From the NCBI GenBank assembly GCA_035524595.1, contig DATKOP010000020.1, forward strand, positions 62,001 to 126,000: 64,000 bases of DNA, in the 5' to 3' direction. Below, one piece after another: positions 10,859-18,721 of this stretch. Source of the DNA: CAIKZZ01 sp035524595 (GTDB taxonomy: Bacteria > Pseudomonadota > Gammaproteobacteria > Steroidobacterales > Steroidobacteraceae). The position numbers and the translations under genes were made by a program. Numbering within the stretch: position 1 is the stretch's first letter; each line of letters begins with the position of its first letter. The notes beneath the pieces are model-generated. The model saw only the letters and a program-made list of their open reading frames with translations. It did not search any database and was not told the origin of the DNA.

Positions 10859-12141
10859 GCGCACCGCCCAGCGGCGACGGCGAGCTCGGCGCGACCATGG
10901 CGCGGCTCGGCAGCGAGGCGCTCGGCGCCGCGCAGCTCCTGGCGCGCACGCCGCGGCGCGTCAAGGACGCGGCGCTCGAGGCGGCGGCGGCGGCGCTGCG
11001 CGCCCGCGCCGGCGAGATCCTCGCCGCCAACGCGAGCGACCTCGAGGAGGCCCGCCGGCGTGGCCAGGGTCAGGCGCTGCTCGACCGGCTGCGGCTCGAC
11101 GCCGGGCGCGTCGAGGCGATGGCCGGCGGGCTCGAGGCGATCGCCGCGCTGCCGGACCCGATCGGCGCGGTGATCGCCGAGTGGACGCGGCCCAACGGTC
11201 TGACGATCCAGCGCGTGCGGGTGCCGCTCGGCGTCATCGCGATCATCTACGAGAGCCGCCCGAACGTGACCGCCGACGCCGGCGGCCTGTGCCTGAAGTC
11301 CGGCAATGCCGTGATCCTGAGGCCGGGCTCGGAGAGCGTGCGCTCGAGCGCCGCGATCCACGCCTGCCTCGAGTCGGGCCTCGAGGCCGCCGGCCTGCCG
11401 CTCGCGGCGATTCAGCGCGTGCCGACCACCGACCGCGAGGCGGTGCGCTACCTGCTCGCCGGCATGACCGACTACGTCGACGTGGTGGTGCCGCGCGGCG
11501 GCAAGAGCCTGATCGAGCGCGTGCGGCGCGAGGCGCGCGTGCCGGTGATCGGCCACCTCGACGGCAACTGCCACGTCTACGTCGACCGCGACGCCGACCT
11601 CAACATGGCGCGCGCGATCGTGCTGAACGCCAAGCTCAGGCGCACCGGCGTGTGCGGCGCCGCCGAGACGCTGCTCGTCGATCGCGCCGCGGCGCCCACG
11701 CTGCTCGCGCCGCTCCTGGGCGCGCTGCTCGACGCCGGCTGCGAGGTGCGCGGCGACGCGGCCTGCCGGGACGCCGACCCGCGGGTGCGCGCCGCCGCCG
11801 AGGAGGACTGGTACACGGAGTACCTCGACGCGATCATCGCCGCGCGGCTCGTCGACGGCGTCGACGGCGCGATCGCGCACATCGCCCGCTACGGCTCGGC
11901 GCACACCGAGTCGATCGTGACCGACAACGCCGCCACCGCCGAGCGCTTCCTCGGCGCGGTCGACAGCGCGATCGTGCTGCACAACGCCTCGACGCAGTTC
12001 GCCGACGGCGGCGAGTTCGGCATGGGCGCCGAGATCGGCATCTCGACCGACAAGTTCCATGCCCGCGGCCCGGTCGGGGTCGAGCAGCTGACGAGCTACA
12101 AGTACGTGGTGCGCGGCGCCGGCCAGGTCCGGCCGCGCTGA
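10855..12141 (+). CDS. proA: Glutamate-5-semialdehyde dehydrogenase (gamma-glutamyl phosphate reductase)
   Basis: A 428-residue NADPH-dependent enzyme that reduces gamma-glutamyl phosphate to glutamate semialdehyde in proline synthesis. IYESRPNVTADAGGLCLKSG and the catalytic cysteine in RRTGVCGAAETLL (near residue 267) are visible, as is the closing HARGPVGVEQLTSYKYVV block. The ATG overlaps the proB stop by four bases. The gene ends only 12 bases from the converging moaE-moeB fusion gene, with no terminator-like hairpin between them. Confidence 0.97.
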   Translation: MSAPPSGDGELGATMARLGSEALGAAQLLARTPRRVKDAALEAAAAALRARAGEILAANASDLEEARRRGQGQALLDRLRLDAGRVEAMAGGLEAIAALPDPIGAVIAEWTRPNGLTIQRVRVPLGVIAIIYESRPNVTADAGGLCLKSGNAVILRPGSESVRSSAAIHACLESGLEAAGLPLAAIQRVPTTDREAVRYLLAGMTDYVDVVVPRGGKSLIERVRREARVPVIGHLDGNCHVYVDRDADLNMARAIVLNAKLRRTGVCGAAETLLVDRAAAPTLLAPLLGALLDAGCEVRGDAACRDADPRVRAAAEEDWYTEYLDAIIAARLVDGVDGAIAHIARYGSAHTESIVTDNAATAERFLGAVDSAIVLHNASTQFADGGEFGMGAEIGISTDKFHARGPVGVEQLTSYKYVVRGAGQVRPR

Positions 12142-12153
12142 GCGCGCCGGGAC

Positions 12154-13764
12154 TCAGGGCGCGCGGCGCGCCGCGAGCCCGCCGCGCAGCGACCAGACCG
12201 AGCTCAGGCCCGCGCGGCGCAGCGCCAGCGCCGCGGCGCGCGAGCGCTGGCCGCGCGCGCACAAGAGCAGGTAGCGGCGCGCGGCGTCGAGCTGGGCCGG
12301 GTCGTCGAGCAGCCGGTCGAGCGGGATGTGCAGGTGCGGGCCGGGCGCGGGCTCGAGCGCCACCTCGACCGCGTCGCGCAGGTCGACGACGACGTAGTCG
12401 TTCGCGGTCGCGTCCTCGAGCGCCGCGACGTCGAGCTCGATCGCGGCCTCGGCCTCGGCCGGCGGGCCCGGCAGCCGGGCGCAGTCGCGCCCGGCGCAGC
12501 AGGGCGCGCGCGGCGCGCGGATGCGCCGCGTCTCGAGCGTGCCGAGGTCGACGAGCACCACCGCGTCGAGCGCCGCGGACGGCAGGCCGAGCACGAGCTT
12601 GAGCACCTCGAGCGCCTGCAGGCTGCCGAGCACGCCGGGCACGGGGCCGAGCACGCCCGCCTCGGCGCAGTTGCCGACCAGGCCGTCGCGGGTGGCCTCC
12701 GGCCAGACGCAGCGCAGGCACGCGCCGCCGGGCCTGACCACCTGCAGCTGGCCCTCGTGCTGGTAGACGCTGGCGAGCACCGCCGCCTTGCCGAGGCCGA
12801 CCGCGACGTCGTTGACCACGAAGCGGGTCGCGAAGTTGTCGCTGCAGTCGACCAGCACGTCGTAGCCCGCGGCCAGCGCCGGCAGCCGCTCGCGGTCGGC
12901 ACGCTCGACGTAGGCGCGCACGTCGACCTCCGGGTTGAGCGCCCGCAGGCGCTCGGCGGCGAGCAGCGCCTTCGGGCGGCCGGCGTCGGCGAGCGCGTAC
13001 AGCGTCTGGCGGTGCAGGTTGGAGGGCTCGAGCACGTCGCCGTCGACGATGCCGAGCGTGCCGACGCCGGCACCGGCGAGGTAGGACAGCACCGGCACGC
13101 CGAGGCCGCCGGCGCCGACCACCAGCACGCGGGCGCGGCGGATCAAGTCCTGGCCGGCGGCGCCGACCTCGGGCAGCACGACCTGGCGGGAATAGTCCGG
13201 GCGCGCGAGCCCGGCCGGGTGCCGGTCGGGGCGCGCGTCGCCGGCGCCGTGCCGATGGCCGTGATCGTGTCCGTGGTCGTGATCCTGCCCGTGGGCGTGT
13301 CCCTGGGCGGGCGCCGCGGCGCCGGCCTCGAGCCCCGCGGCCGCGCAGCGCTCGCAGTTCACCCAGCCGGAATCGCCGTCGACGTAGTGCTCCTTCTTCC
13401 AGATCGGGACGCGGTGCTTGACCTCGTCGATGATGTAGCGGCAGGCCGCAAAGGCCTCGCCGCGGTGCGCGGCGCTGACGCCGACCCAGACCGCGAGCTC
13501 GCCGAGCCTGAGCTCGCCGACGCGGTGCACGCAGCGCGCATGGCGCACGCCGAAGCGCGCGACCGCCTCGGCGACGATGCGCTCGCCTTCCCTGACCGCG
13601 AGCTCGGCGTAGGCCTCGTACTCGAGCCGCTCGACCGCGCGACCGTCGTTGAAGTCGCGCACCCAGCCCTCGAAGCTCGCGTAGCCGCCGGCGGCATGGT
13701 CCTCGACCCGCGCGCGCTCGGCGGCGGTGTCGAGCGGCCGGTCGCTGAATGCGAACGCGCCCAC
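12154..13764 (-). CDS. MoaE-MoeB-rhodanese triple-domain molybdopterin synthase/activator fusion
   Basis: One 536-residue chain joins three steps of molybdopterin sulfur chemistry. Residues 1-135 are MoaE, with FEGWVRDFNDG and VPIWKKEHYVDG (catalytic lysine region). Residues 136-185 are a linker with CERC and a His-rich segment at 156-172. Residues 186-430 are a MoeB/ThiF adenylyltransferase with GAGGLGVPVL, DGDVLEPSNLHRQ, zinc-type cysteines at 349, 352, 422/423 and 428, and the GNCAEAGVLGP cysteine at 366. Residues 440-536 are a rhodanese domain with active-site CARGQRS, Cys at 502. The gene starts one base after moaD, whose product ends in Gly-Gly and is the expected partner. MoeB-rhodanese fusions (MOCS3 type) are known; adding MoaE is unusual. 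The GTG start removes an upstream extension into moaD. Confidence 0.9.
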   Translation of the reverse strand: MGAFAFSDRPLDTAAERARVEDHAAGGYASFEGWVRDFNDGRAVERLEYEAYAELAVREGERIVAEAVARFGVRHARCVHRVGELRLGELAVWVGVSAAHRGEAFAACRYIIDEVKHRVPIWKKEHYVDGDSGWVNCERCAAAGLEAGAAAPAQGHAHGQDHDHGHDHGHRHGAGDARPDRHPAGLARPDYSRQVVLPEVGAAGQDLIRRARVLVVGAGGLGVPVLSYLAGAGVGTLGIVDGDVLEPSNLHRQTLYALADAGRPKALLAAERLRALNPEVDVRAYVERADRERLPALAAGYDVLVDCSDNFATRFVVNDVAVGLGKAAVLASVYQHEGQLQVVRPGGACLRCVWPEATRDGLVGNCAEAGVLGPVPGVLGSLQALEVLKLVLGLPSAALDAVVLVDLGTLETRRIRAPRAPCCAGRDCARLPGPPAEAEAAIELDVAALEDATANDYVVVDLRDAVEVALEPAPGPHLHIPLDRLLDDPAQLDAARRYLLLCARGQRSRAAALALRRAGLSSVWSLRGGLAARRAP

Positions 13765-13765
13765 C

Positions 13766-14008
13766 TCAGCCCCCGGCGACCGGCGGGATGAAGACCACGC
13801 GCGCACCCTCGGCGAGCGGCGCCTGCCAGTCGGCGAACTCGCCGTCGACCGCGACCCGCAGCTGGGTGCGCGCCAGCGTCAGGCCGTGGCGCGCGCGCAG
13901 CTCCTCGTACAGCGCCGCCGGCGTCGCGGCCGCGGTCACGAGCCGCTCCTCGCTGCGGCCGGCCTGCTCGCGCAGCACGGCGTAGTACTGCACGTGGACC
14001 GCGGTCAC
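13766..14008 (-). CDS. moaD: Molybdopterin synthase sulfur carrier subunit MoaD
   Basis: An 80-residue ubiquitin-like protein ending in PPVAGG, the Gly-Gly tail that is adenylated by MoeB and turned into a thiocarboxylate. The opening VHVQYYAVLREQAG and the F-I-P-P-V block match MoaD. Its partner MoaE and activator MoeB are fused in the next gene. The GTG start overlaps the mobA stop by four bases. Confidence 0.95.
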   Translation of the reverse strand: MTAVHVQYYAVLREQAGRSEERLVTAAATPAALYEELRARHGLTLARTQLRVAVDGEFADWQAPLAEGARVVFIPPVAGG

Positions 14009-14607
14009 GGCGCGCCGCCCGTGCCGCGCGCGAGCGCGGCGGCGTAGTCGGCCGGGGTGTTGACGTTGGCGAGCGCCTCAGGGCTCGCGAGCTCGACGAG
14101 GCGCGCGGCGTGGGTCAGCAGGAACTTGCGCGGGCAGCTGCGCCCGCCGGCGACGAACGCCGCGAGCGGCTCGCGGCTCGCCGGCTCCCAGACCGCGCAC
14201 AGCGGCTCCGGCAGGCCGTCCGCCGCGCTGCGATAGGCGGTCGCGAGCGCCGCCGGGTCGCGCGCGCCGAGCAGCTGCTCGAGCGTCGCGGCATCGAGCA
14301 GCGGCAGGTCGACGGCGACCACCAGCCAGGCGTGGTCGGGCAGCGCCTCCTGCGCGGCGAGGATGCCGGCCGCGGGCCCGACCTCGGCGAGGCGGTCGAC
14401 GATCTGCGGGAAGCGCCGGCGCTCGGGGTCGTCGCGCTGGTCGGGCCGCACCGAGACGAAGGTGCGCGACGCGTAGCCGGCGACCAGGCGCACCGCGCGC
14501 GCCAGCTGCGTCTCGCCCGCGAACTCGAGCGCCGCCTTGTCGCGCTGCATGCGCTGGCTGCGCCCGCCGGCGAGCACCAGACCCGCGAGCGGCGCCTCAG
14601 CGGCCAT
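14005..14607 (-). CDS. mobA: Molybdenum cofactor guanylyltransferase MobA
   Basis: A 200-residue nucleotidyltransferase that attaches GMP to molybdopterin, giving the guanine dinucleotide cofactor used by DMSO-reductase-family enzymes. The GTP-binding LAGGRSQRMQRDK (residues 12-24) and VVAVDLPLL (the D-x-P motif) are visible, and VNTPADY closes the protein. It overlaps moaC by 11 bases and moaD by four. A bis-MGD-type cofactor is therefore expected in this organism. Confidence 0.93.
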   Translation of the reverse strand: MAAEAPLAGLVLAGGRSQRMQRDKAALEFAGETQLARAVRLVAGYASRTFVSVRPDQRDDPERRRFPQIVDRLAEVGPAAGILAAQEALPDHAWLVVAVDLPLLDAATLEQLLGARDPAALATAYRSAADGLPEPLCAVWEPASREPLAAFVAGGRSCPRKFLLTHAARLVELASPEALANVNTPADYAAALARGTGGAP

Positions 14608-15079
14608 CGCGCACCCCGTAGTCGCTCTTGCCGCCGCGCTTCTCGATGAGGCGCGTGCCGTCGATGACCAGGTCGTGGGACAGCGCCTTGCACATGTCGT
14701 AGACCGTCAGCGCCGCGACGCTGGCACCGGTGAGCGCCTCCATCTCGACGCCGGTGCGGTGGTGCACGGCGACCTCGCAGCGGATCACGACGTCGTCGCC
14801 GTCGGCCTCGATCTCGATGCGGCACTTTTCGAGGCCGAGCGGGTGGCAGAACGGGATCAGCTCGTGGGTGCGCTTCGCCGCCATGGTGCCGGCGATGATC
14901 GCGGTCTGGAACACGGGGCCCTTGGCGGTCGCGTAGCCGGCGGCGCCGAGCGTGCGCGCGACCTCCGGCGGCAGCCGCACGCGCGACTCCGCCACCGCGC
15001 TGCGCGCGCTGACCGCCTTGCCGCCGACGTCGACCATCGTCGGGCGGCCGTCGCTGCCGACGTGGGTGAGGGTGCTCAT
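14597..15079 (-). CDS. moaC: Cyclic pyranopterin monophosphate synthase MoaC
   Basis: A 160-residue enzyme that rearranges the MoaA product to cyclic pyranopterin monophosphate. The family blocks MVDVGGKAVSARSAVA, KRTHELIPFCHPL, GVEMEALTGASVAALTVYDMCKA and the final KRGGKSDY are all present. The ATG shares one base with the moaA stop (TGATG), which suggests coupled translation of the two enzymes acting in sequence. Confidence 0.97.
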   Translation of the reverse strand: MSTLTHVGSDGRPTMVDVGGKAVSARSAVAESRVRLPPEVARTLGAAGYATAKGPVFQTAIIAGTMAAKRTHELIPFCHPLGLEKCRIEIEADGDDVVIRCEVAVHHRTGVEMEALTGASVAALTVYDMCKALSHDLVIDGTRLIEKRGGKSDYGVRDGR

Positions 15080-16131
15080 CAGCCTCCGATGTAGTACATC
15101 TCGATCTTGCGCTCGGTGCCGGCGGCGTGCAGCTCGGCGCGCGCCTCGCTGTAGCGGTCGCTGCGCCCGAGCCAGGCGCCGCGGATCAGCTGCTCGAGCG
15201 CCGCGTCGTCGGCCCCGGCCCTGAGCGGCGTGCGCAGGTCGAGGCCGTGGGTCGCGAACAGGCACGTGTACAGCACGCCCTCCGAGGACAGCCGCGCGCG
15301 CGTGCAGGCGCCGCAGAAGGGCTGGCTGACCGAGGAGATGAAGCCGACCTCGCCCTGGCCGTCGGCGAAGGCGTAGCGCTCGGCGACCTCGCCGTGATAG
15401 CCGGCGGCGAGCGGCACCAGCGGCCAGCGTGCATGCAGCTGCGCGTGCAGCTCGCGCGACGGCACGACGCGCTTCAGGTCCCAGTGGTTGCGCGTGCCGA
15501 CGTCCATGTACTCGATGAAGCGCACGATCACCGGCGTGCCGCGAAAGTGCTCCACCAGCGCCACCGCCGTGTGGTCGTTGACGCCGCGCTGCACGACGCA
15601 GTTGACCTTGAGCGGCGCGAGGCCGGCGGCGAGCGCGGCGTCGATGCCCTCGAGGATCTCGGCCGGCGTGCCGTAGCCGCCGGACATGGTGCGAAACACC
15701 TCGGGGTCGAGCGAGTCGAGGCTGACGGTGACCCGGCCGAGGCCCTGCGCCTTCAGCTCCTCGGCGTGGCGCGCGAGCAGCACGCCGTTGGTGGTCAGCG
15801 CCACGTCCTCGACCGCGGGCAGCGCCGCGAGGTCGCCGACCAGCTCGGCGAGCCCGGCGCGCAGCAGCGGCTCGCCGCCGGTGAGGCGCAGCTTGCGCGC
15901 GCCGAGCCCGACGAAGATCGCGGCGAGGCGCGTGATCTCGTTGAACGACAGCCGCTCGGCGGAGCCGAGGAAGCGGTAGCCCTCGCCGTAGGTCTCCTTC
16001 GGCATGCAGTACGGGCAGCGGAAGTTGCAGCGGTCCATGACCGAGATCCGCAGGTCGTGCAGCGGCCGGCCGCGGCGGTCGAGCGGGGCCTTGGGATCGT
16101 GCAGTGCGACGACGGGCACCATGGTCACCAA
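15079..16131 (-). CDS. moaA: GTP 3',8-cyclase MoaA (radical SAM)
   Basis: A 350-residue radical-SAM enzyme that starts molybdopterin synthesis from GTP. The SAM cluster cysteines are C35, C39 and C42 in CNFRCPYC. The C-terminal 4Fe-4S site is CGACTRARLS...TCLF, and the chain ends in Gly-Gly, the tail known to be needed for activity. LRLTGGEPLL is the SAM-binding motif. It overlaps the moeA end by seven bases. Confidence 0.97.
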   Translation of the reverse strand: MVTMVPVVALHDPKAPLDRRGRPLHDLRISVMDRCNFRCPYCMPKETYGEGYRFLGSAERLSFNEITRLAAIFVGLGARKLRLTGGEPLLRAGLAELVGDLAALPAVEDVALTTNGVLLARHAEELKAQGLGRVTVSLDSLDPEVFRTMSGGYGTPAEILEGIDAALAAGLAPLKVNCVVQRGVNDHTAVALVEHFRGTPVIVRFIEYMDVGTRNHWDLKRVVPSRELHAQLHARWPLVPLAAGYHGEVAERYAFADGQGEVGFISSVSQPFCGACTRARLSSEGVLYTCLFATHGLDLRTPLRAGADDAALEQLIRGAWLGRSDRYSEARAELHAAGTERKIEMYYIGG

Positions 16132-17321
16132 GTGTAGATCGGGACGGCCTCGCCGGGTTCAATCCGGCGCCCGGGGGCGAGTTCGACGAAGCCGGCGGTG
16201 CCGGCCAGGGCCGTGAAGTCCCCGGAGCCATGGGTCGGGTGCAGCGTGACCGCCGCCGGGCGCCCGGCGGCGCGGCCGCGGTCCACCGGCACGAAGGCGG
16301 TCAGCGGGTGGCGCGACTCGTAGCCGTCCGCGAGCGGCACGCTCGGCACCGCGGGCGCCGGCGCCCCGCACAGGCGCTCGAGCGCCGGCAGCACGTAGCG
16401 GATCAGGCAGACGAGCGTCGAGACCGGGTTGCCCGGCAGCGCGAACACCGGCTGCCCGCCGGGCCCGACGCCGAACCAGAGCGGCTTGCCGGGGCGCTGC
16501 GCGACCTTGTGGAACACGCGCCGCACGCCCACCGACTCGAGCGAGGCCGGCACGTGGTCGAAGCGCCCGGCCGACACGCCCCCCGACAGGATCAGCACGT
16601 CGTGCCGGGTCAGGTGCGCGGCGAGCCGCGCGCACAGCGTCGCCGGGTCGTCGGCGATGTGGTCGTCGCTGAGGCGTGCGTAGCCGTGCAGCGCGAGCGT
16701 CGCGGCCACCCCGTAGGCGTTCGAGCGGCGGATCTGCCAGGGCTCGAGCGCGAGCCCCGGCCCGACCAGCTCGTCGCCCGTCGAGATCACCGCGATGCGC
16801 GGCTCGCGGCTCACGGCGAGCGCGGCGCGGCCGGCGGAGGCCGCGATCGCGAGCTCGGGGCCGCGCAGCCGGGTGCCGGCGGCGAGCGCGCGGCTGCCGG
16901 CGCGGGCGTCGCTCGCGCGGCGGTGCACGTTCGCGTAGCGCGCCGGCGGCGCCTCCTCGCGCAGCGTCGCGCGGCCTTCGGCGAGCACCAGCGACTCCAC
17001 CGGGATCACGGTGTCGGTGCCGGGCGGCAGCATCGCGCCGGTCATGACCTCGAGGCAGGCATCCTCGCCCGGCAGCGTCGCCGGCGGCCGCCCGGCGGCG
17101 ACGGTGCCGGCGATCCGGAAAGCGCGCCGCCCGGCCGCGAGCGCCTCGGACGCGACCGCGATGCCGTCCATCGCGACGCGGTCGAAGGGCGGCTGGTCGC
17201 GCTCGGCGGCGAGCTCCTCGCGCAGCACCCGCCCCGCGGCGTCGGCGAGCGCGCACGACTCGGCAGCCAGCGGCGCGAGCTCGGCCGCGATCGCCGCGGC
17301 CGCCTCGGCCGGCGTCAGCAC
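16125..17321 (-). CDS. moeA: Molybdopterin molybdenumtransferase MoeA
   Basis: A 398-residue enzyme that inserts molybdate into adenylated molybdopterin. Features include FDRVAMDGIAV, MTGAMLPPGTDTVIPVE, STGDELV, LSGGVSAGRFDHV and FALPGNPVSTLVC, which cover the active-site domains. The GTG start lies 13 bases after the stop of the small secreted-protein gene. No moaB/mogA adenylyltransferase gene is seen in the window, so that step must be encoded elsewhere. Confidence 0.96.
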   Translation of the reverse strand: MLTPAEAAAAIAAELAPLAAESCALADAAGRVLREELAAERDQPPFDRVAMDGIAVASEALAAGRRAFRIAGTVAAGRPPATLPGEDACLEVMTGAMLPPGTDTVIPVESLVLAEGRATLREEAPPARYANVHRRASDARAGSRALAAGTRLRGPELAIAASAGRAALAVSREPRIAVISTGDELVGPGLALEPWQIRRSNAYGVAATLALHGYARLSDDHIADDPATLCARLAAHLTRHDVLILSGGVSAGRFDHVPASLESVGVRRVFHKVAQRPGKPLWFGVGPGGQPVFALPGNPVSTLVCLIRYVLPALERLCGAPAPAVPSVPLADGYESRHPLTAFVPVDRGRAAGRPAAVTLHPTHGSGDFTALAGTAGFVELAPGRRIEPGEAVPIYTW

Positions 17322-17334
17322 GTCGCCGCCATCG

Positions 17335-17718
17335 CTACTTCGGGTGCGCTTCGTTGTAGGCCTTGCGCTGCGTGTTGAAGCGCTCGGCCACCGCTTCCTC
17401 GTCGGCGACCGCGGCGTTGTGCTTCTGGACGCGCACCCGCTCCTGCGCCGCCAGCGCCTTCTTCTGGTCCTCGGTCAGCGGCGTGCCTGCGGCCGGCGGC
17501 GGGTTCTCGTCGTCGACGCACTTGATGTAGAGGTCCATGTCCGCCATGAACTGCTTGACGGCCGCCTGGGCCGCGAGCATCTCGTCCTTCGAGGCGGTCT
17601 TGCCGTCCGGGATCTGGCTCGGCGCCTTCGGGTAGCTGCAGGCCGCGTAGGTGGCCGGGGCGGCGGCCAGGGTGCCGAGGGCGAGCAGGCACGCGGCAAG
17701 TCTCGGGATGCGGATCAT
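17335..17718 (-). CDS. Small secreted protein of unknown function, first gene of the moe-moa run
   Basis: A 127-residue protein with a clear signal peptide (MIRIPRLAACLLALGTLAAA, cleavage probably after PATYA). The mature part has two cysteines, one at its start (ACSYPK) and one in IKCVDDENPP, followed by a long, charged, probably helical tail. The ATG at 17718 was chosen over an upstream GTG because a GAGG sequence lies just ahead and the signal peptide then starts directly. I do not recognise the family. It is followed 13 bases later by moeA, so it may be transcribed with the cofactor genes, but a functional link is not shown. Confidence 0.7.
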   Translation of the reverse strand: MIRIPRLAACLLALGTLAAAPATYAACSYPKAPSQIPDGKTASKDEMLAAQAAVKQFMADMDLYIKCVDDENPPPAAGTPLTEDQKKALAAQERVRVQKHNAAVADEEAVAERFNTQRKAYNEAHPK

Positions 17719-17848
17719 GGAGCAACCTCGCTGACCGGCCGACATGGCCGGGATTCGAGCCCCATCTTATCGGCTCGCGGCCCGGCGGGCGATCGCGGGC
17801 GGTGCGCGGCCTATTGCCGCCGCGCCCCCGCCGGTACCATCGGCCACC

Positions 17849-18721
17849 GTGACCGCCCCGACCGCCACCACGCCGGGCCCGCCCGCCGCCGCCGAGCTCG
17901 TGCCCGGCCGCGCGGTCGCCGTGGCCGCGGGCGTGCGCCGCCTGCTCGCGCCGAACCCCGGCCGCATGACGGGCCCCGGCACCAACACCTACCTGATCGG
18001 CGCGCGCGAGCTCGTGGTGCTCGACCCGGGACCGGCCATCGCCTCGCACCTCGAGGCGATCGTGGCCGCGGTCGGCGGCGCGCGCGTGGTCGCGATCGCC
18101 GTCACCCACACGCACCGCGACCACTCGCCGGCCGCGACGCCGCTGCGCGCGCGGCTCGGCGCGCCGCTCGTCGGCCGCCGCGCCCGGCACGCGGCCTTCC
18201 AGGACCCGGACTTCGTGCCGGACGTGGTCGCCGACGACGGCCTCGCGCTCGCCACCGACGCCGGCGAGCTGCTCGCGGTCGCGACCCCCGGGCACGCCTC
18301 GAACCACGTCTGCTGGCACCAGCCGGCGCTCCGGTTGCTGTACACGGGCGATCACGTGCTCGGCACGGTCTCGCCGGTGATCCTGCCGCCGGACGGCGAC
18401 ATGTCGGAATACCTCGCCTCGCTCGCGCGCCTCATGCGCCTCGGGCTCGGCGCGCTCGCGCCGGGCCACGGACCGCTGCTGCCGGACCCGGCGGCGACGC
18501 TCGAGGCGCTGCTCGCGCACCGCCTCGCGCGCGAGGCGCGGGTCGCCGCGGCGCTCGCGGCGCGCGGCCGCGCGACGCTCGACGCGCTGCTCGCCGACGT
18601 CTACCGCGACGTCGCGGTCGAGCTGCACGGCTACGCGCGCTACTCGCTCGAGGCGCACCTGATCAAGCTCGAGCGCGACGGCCGGGCGCGGCGCGACGGC
18701 GCCGACTGGCTGGCGGCGTGA
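17849..18721 (+). CDS. MBL-fold metallo-hydrolase, LACTB2/GloB-like
   Basis: About 290 residues with the metallo-beta-lactamase fold. The motif THTHRDHS carries the zinc ligands H87, H89, D91 and H92, followed by TPGHASNH, YTGDHVLG and LAPGHGP for the remaining ligands. PGRMTGPGTNTYLIG near the start is the signature of the LACTB2/beta-lactamase-like 2 group, and a winged-helix-like C-terminus follows. Substrate is unknown: a thioester, RNA or phosphodiester is possible. The GTG at 17849 was chosen because the fold begins soon after; the frame is open to 17744. The stop overlaps the next gene. Confidence 0.85.
   Translation: MTAPTATTPGPPAAAELVPGRAVAVAAGVRRLLAPNPGRMTGPGTNTYLIGARELVVLDPGPAIASHLEAIVAAVGGARVVAIAVTHTHRDHSPAATPLRARLGAPLVGRRARHAAFQDPDFVPDVVADDGLALATDAGELLAVATPGHASNHVCWHQPALRLLYTGDHVLGTVSPVILPPDGDMSEYLASLARLMRLGLGALAPGHGPLLPDPAATLEALLAHRLAREARVAAALAARGRATLDALLADVYRDVAVELHGYARYSLEAHLIKLERDGRARRDGADWLAA

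Noticed and set aside
17743..17765. A T-arm-like sequence (GGGATTCGAGCCCC) suggesting a tRNA
   Set aside because: Only three stem pairs form, and no acceptor, D or anticodon arms could be built around it.
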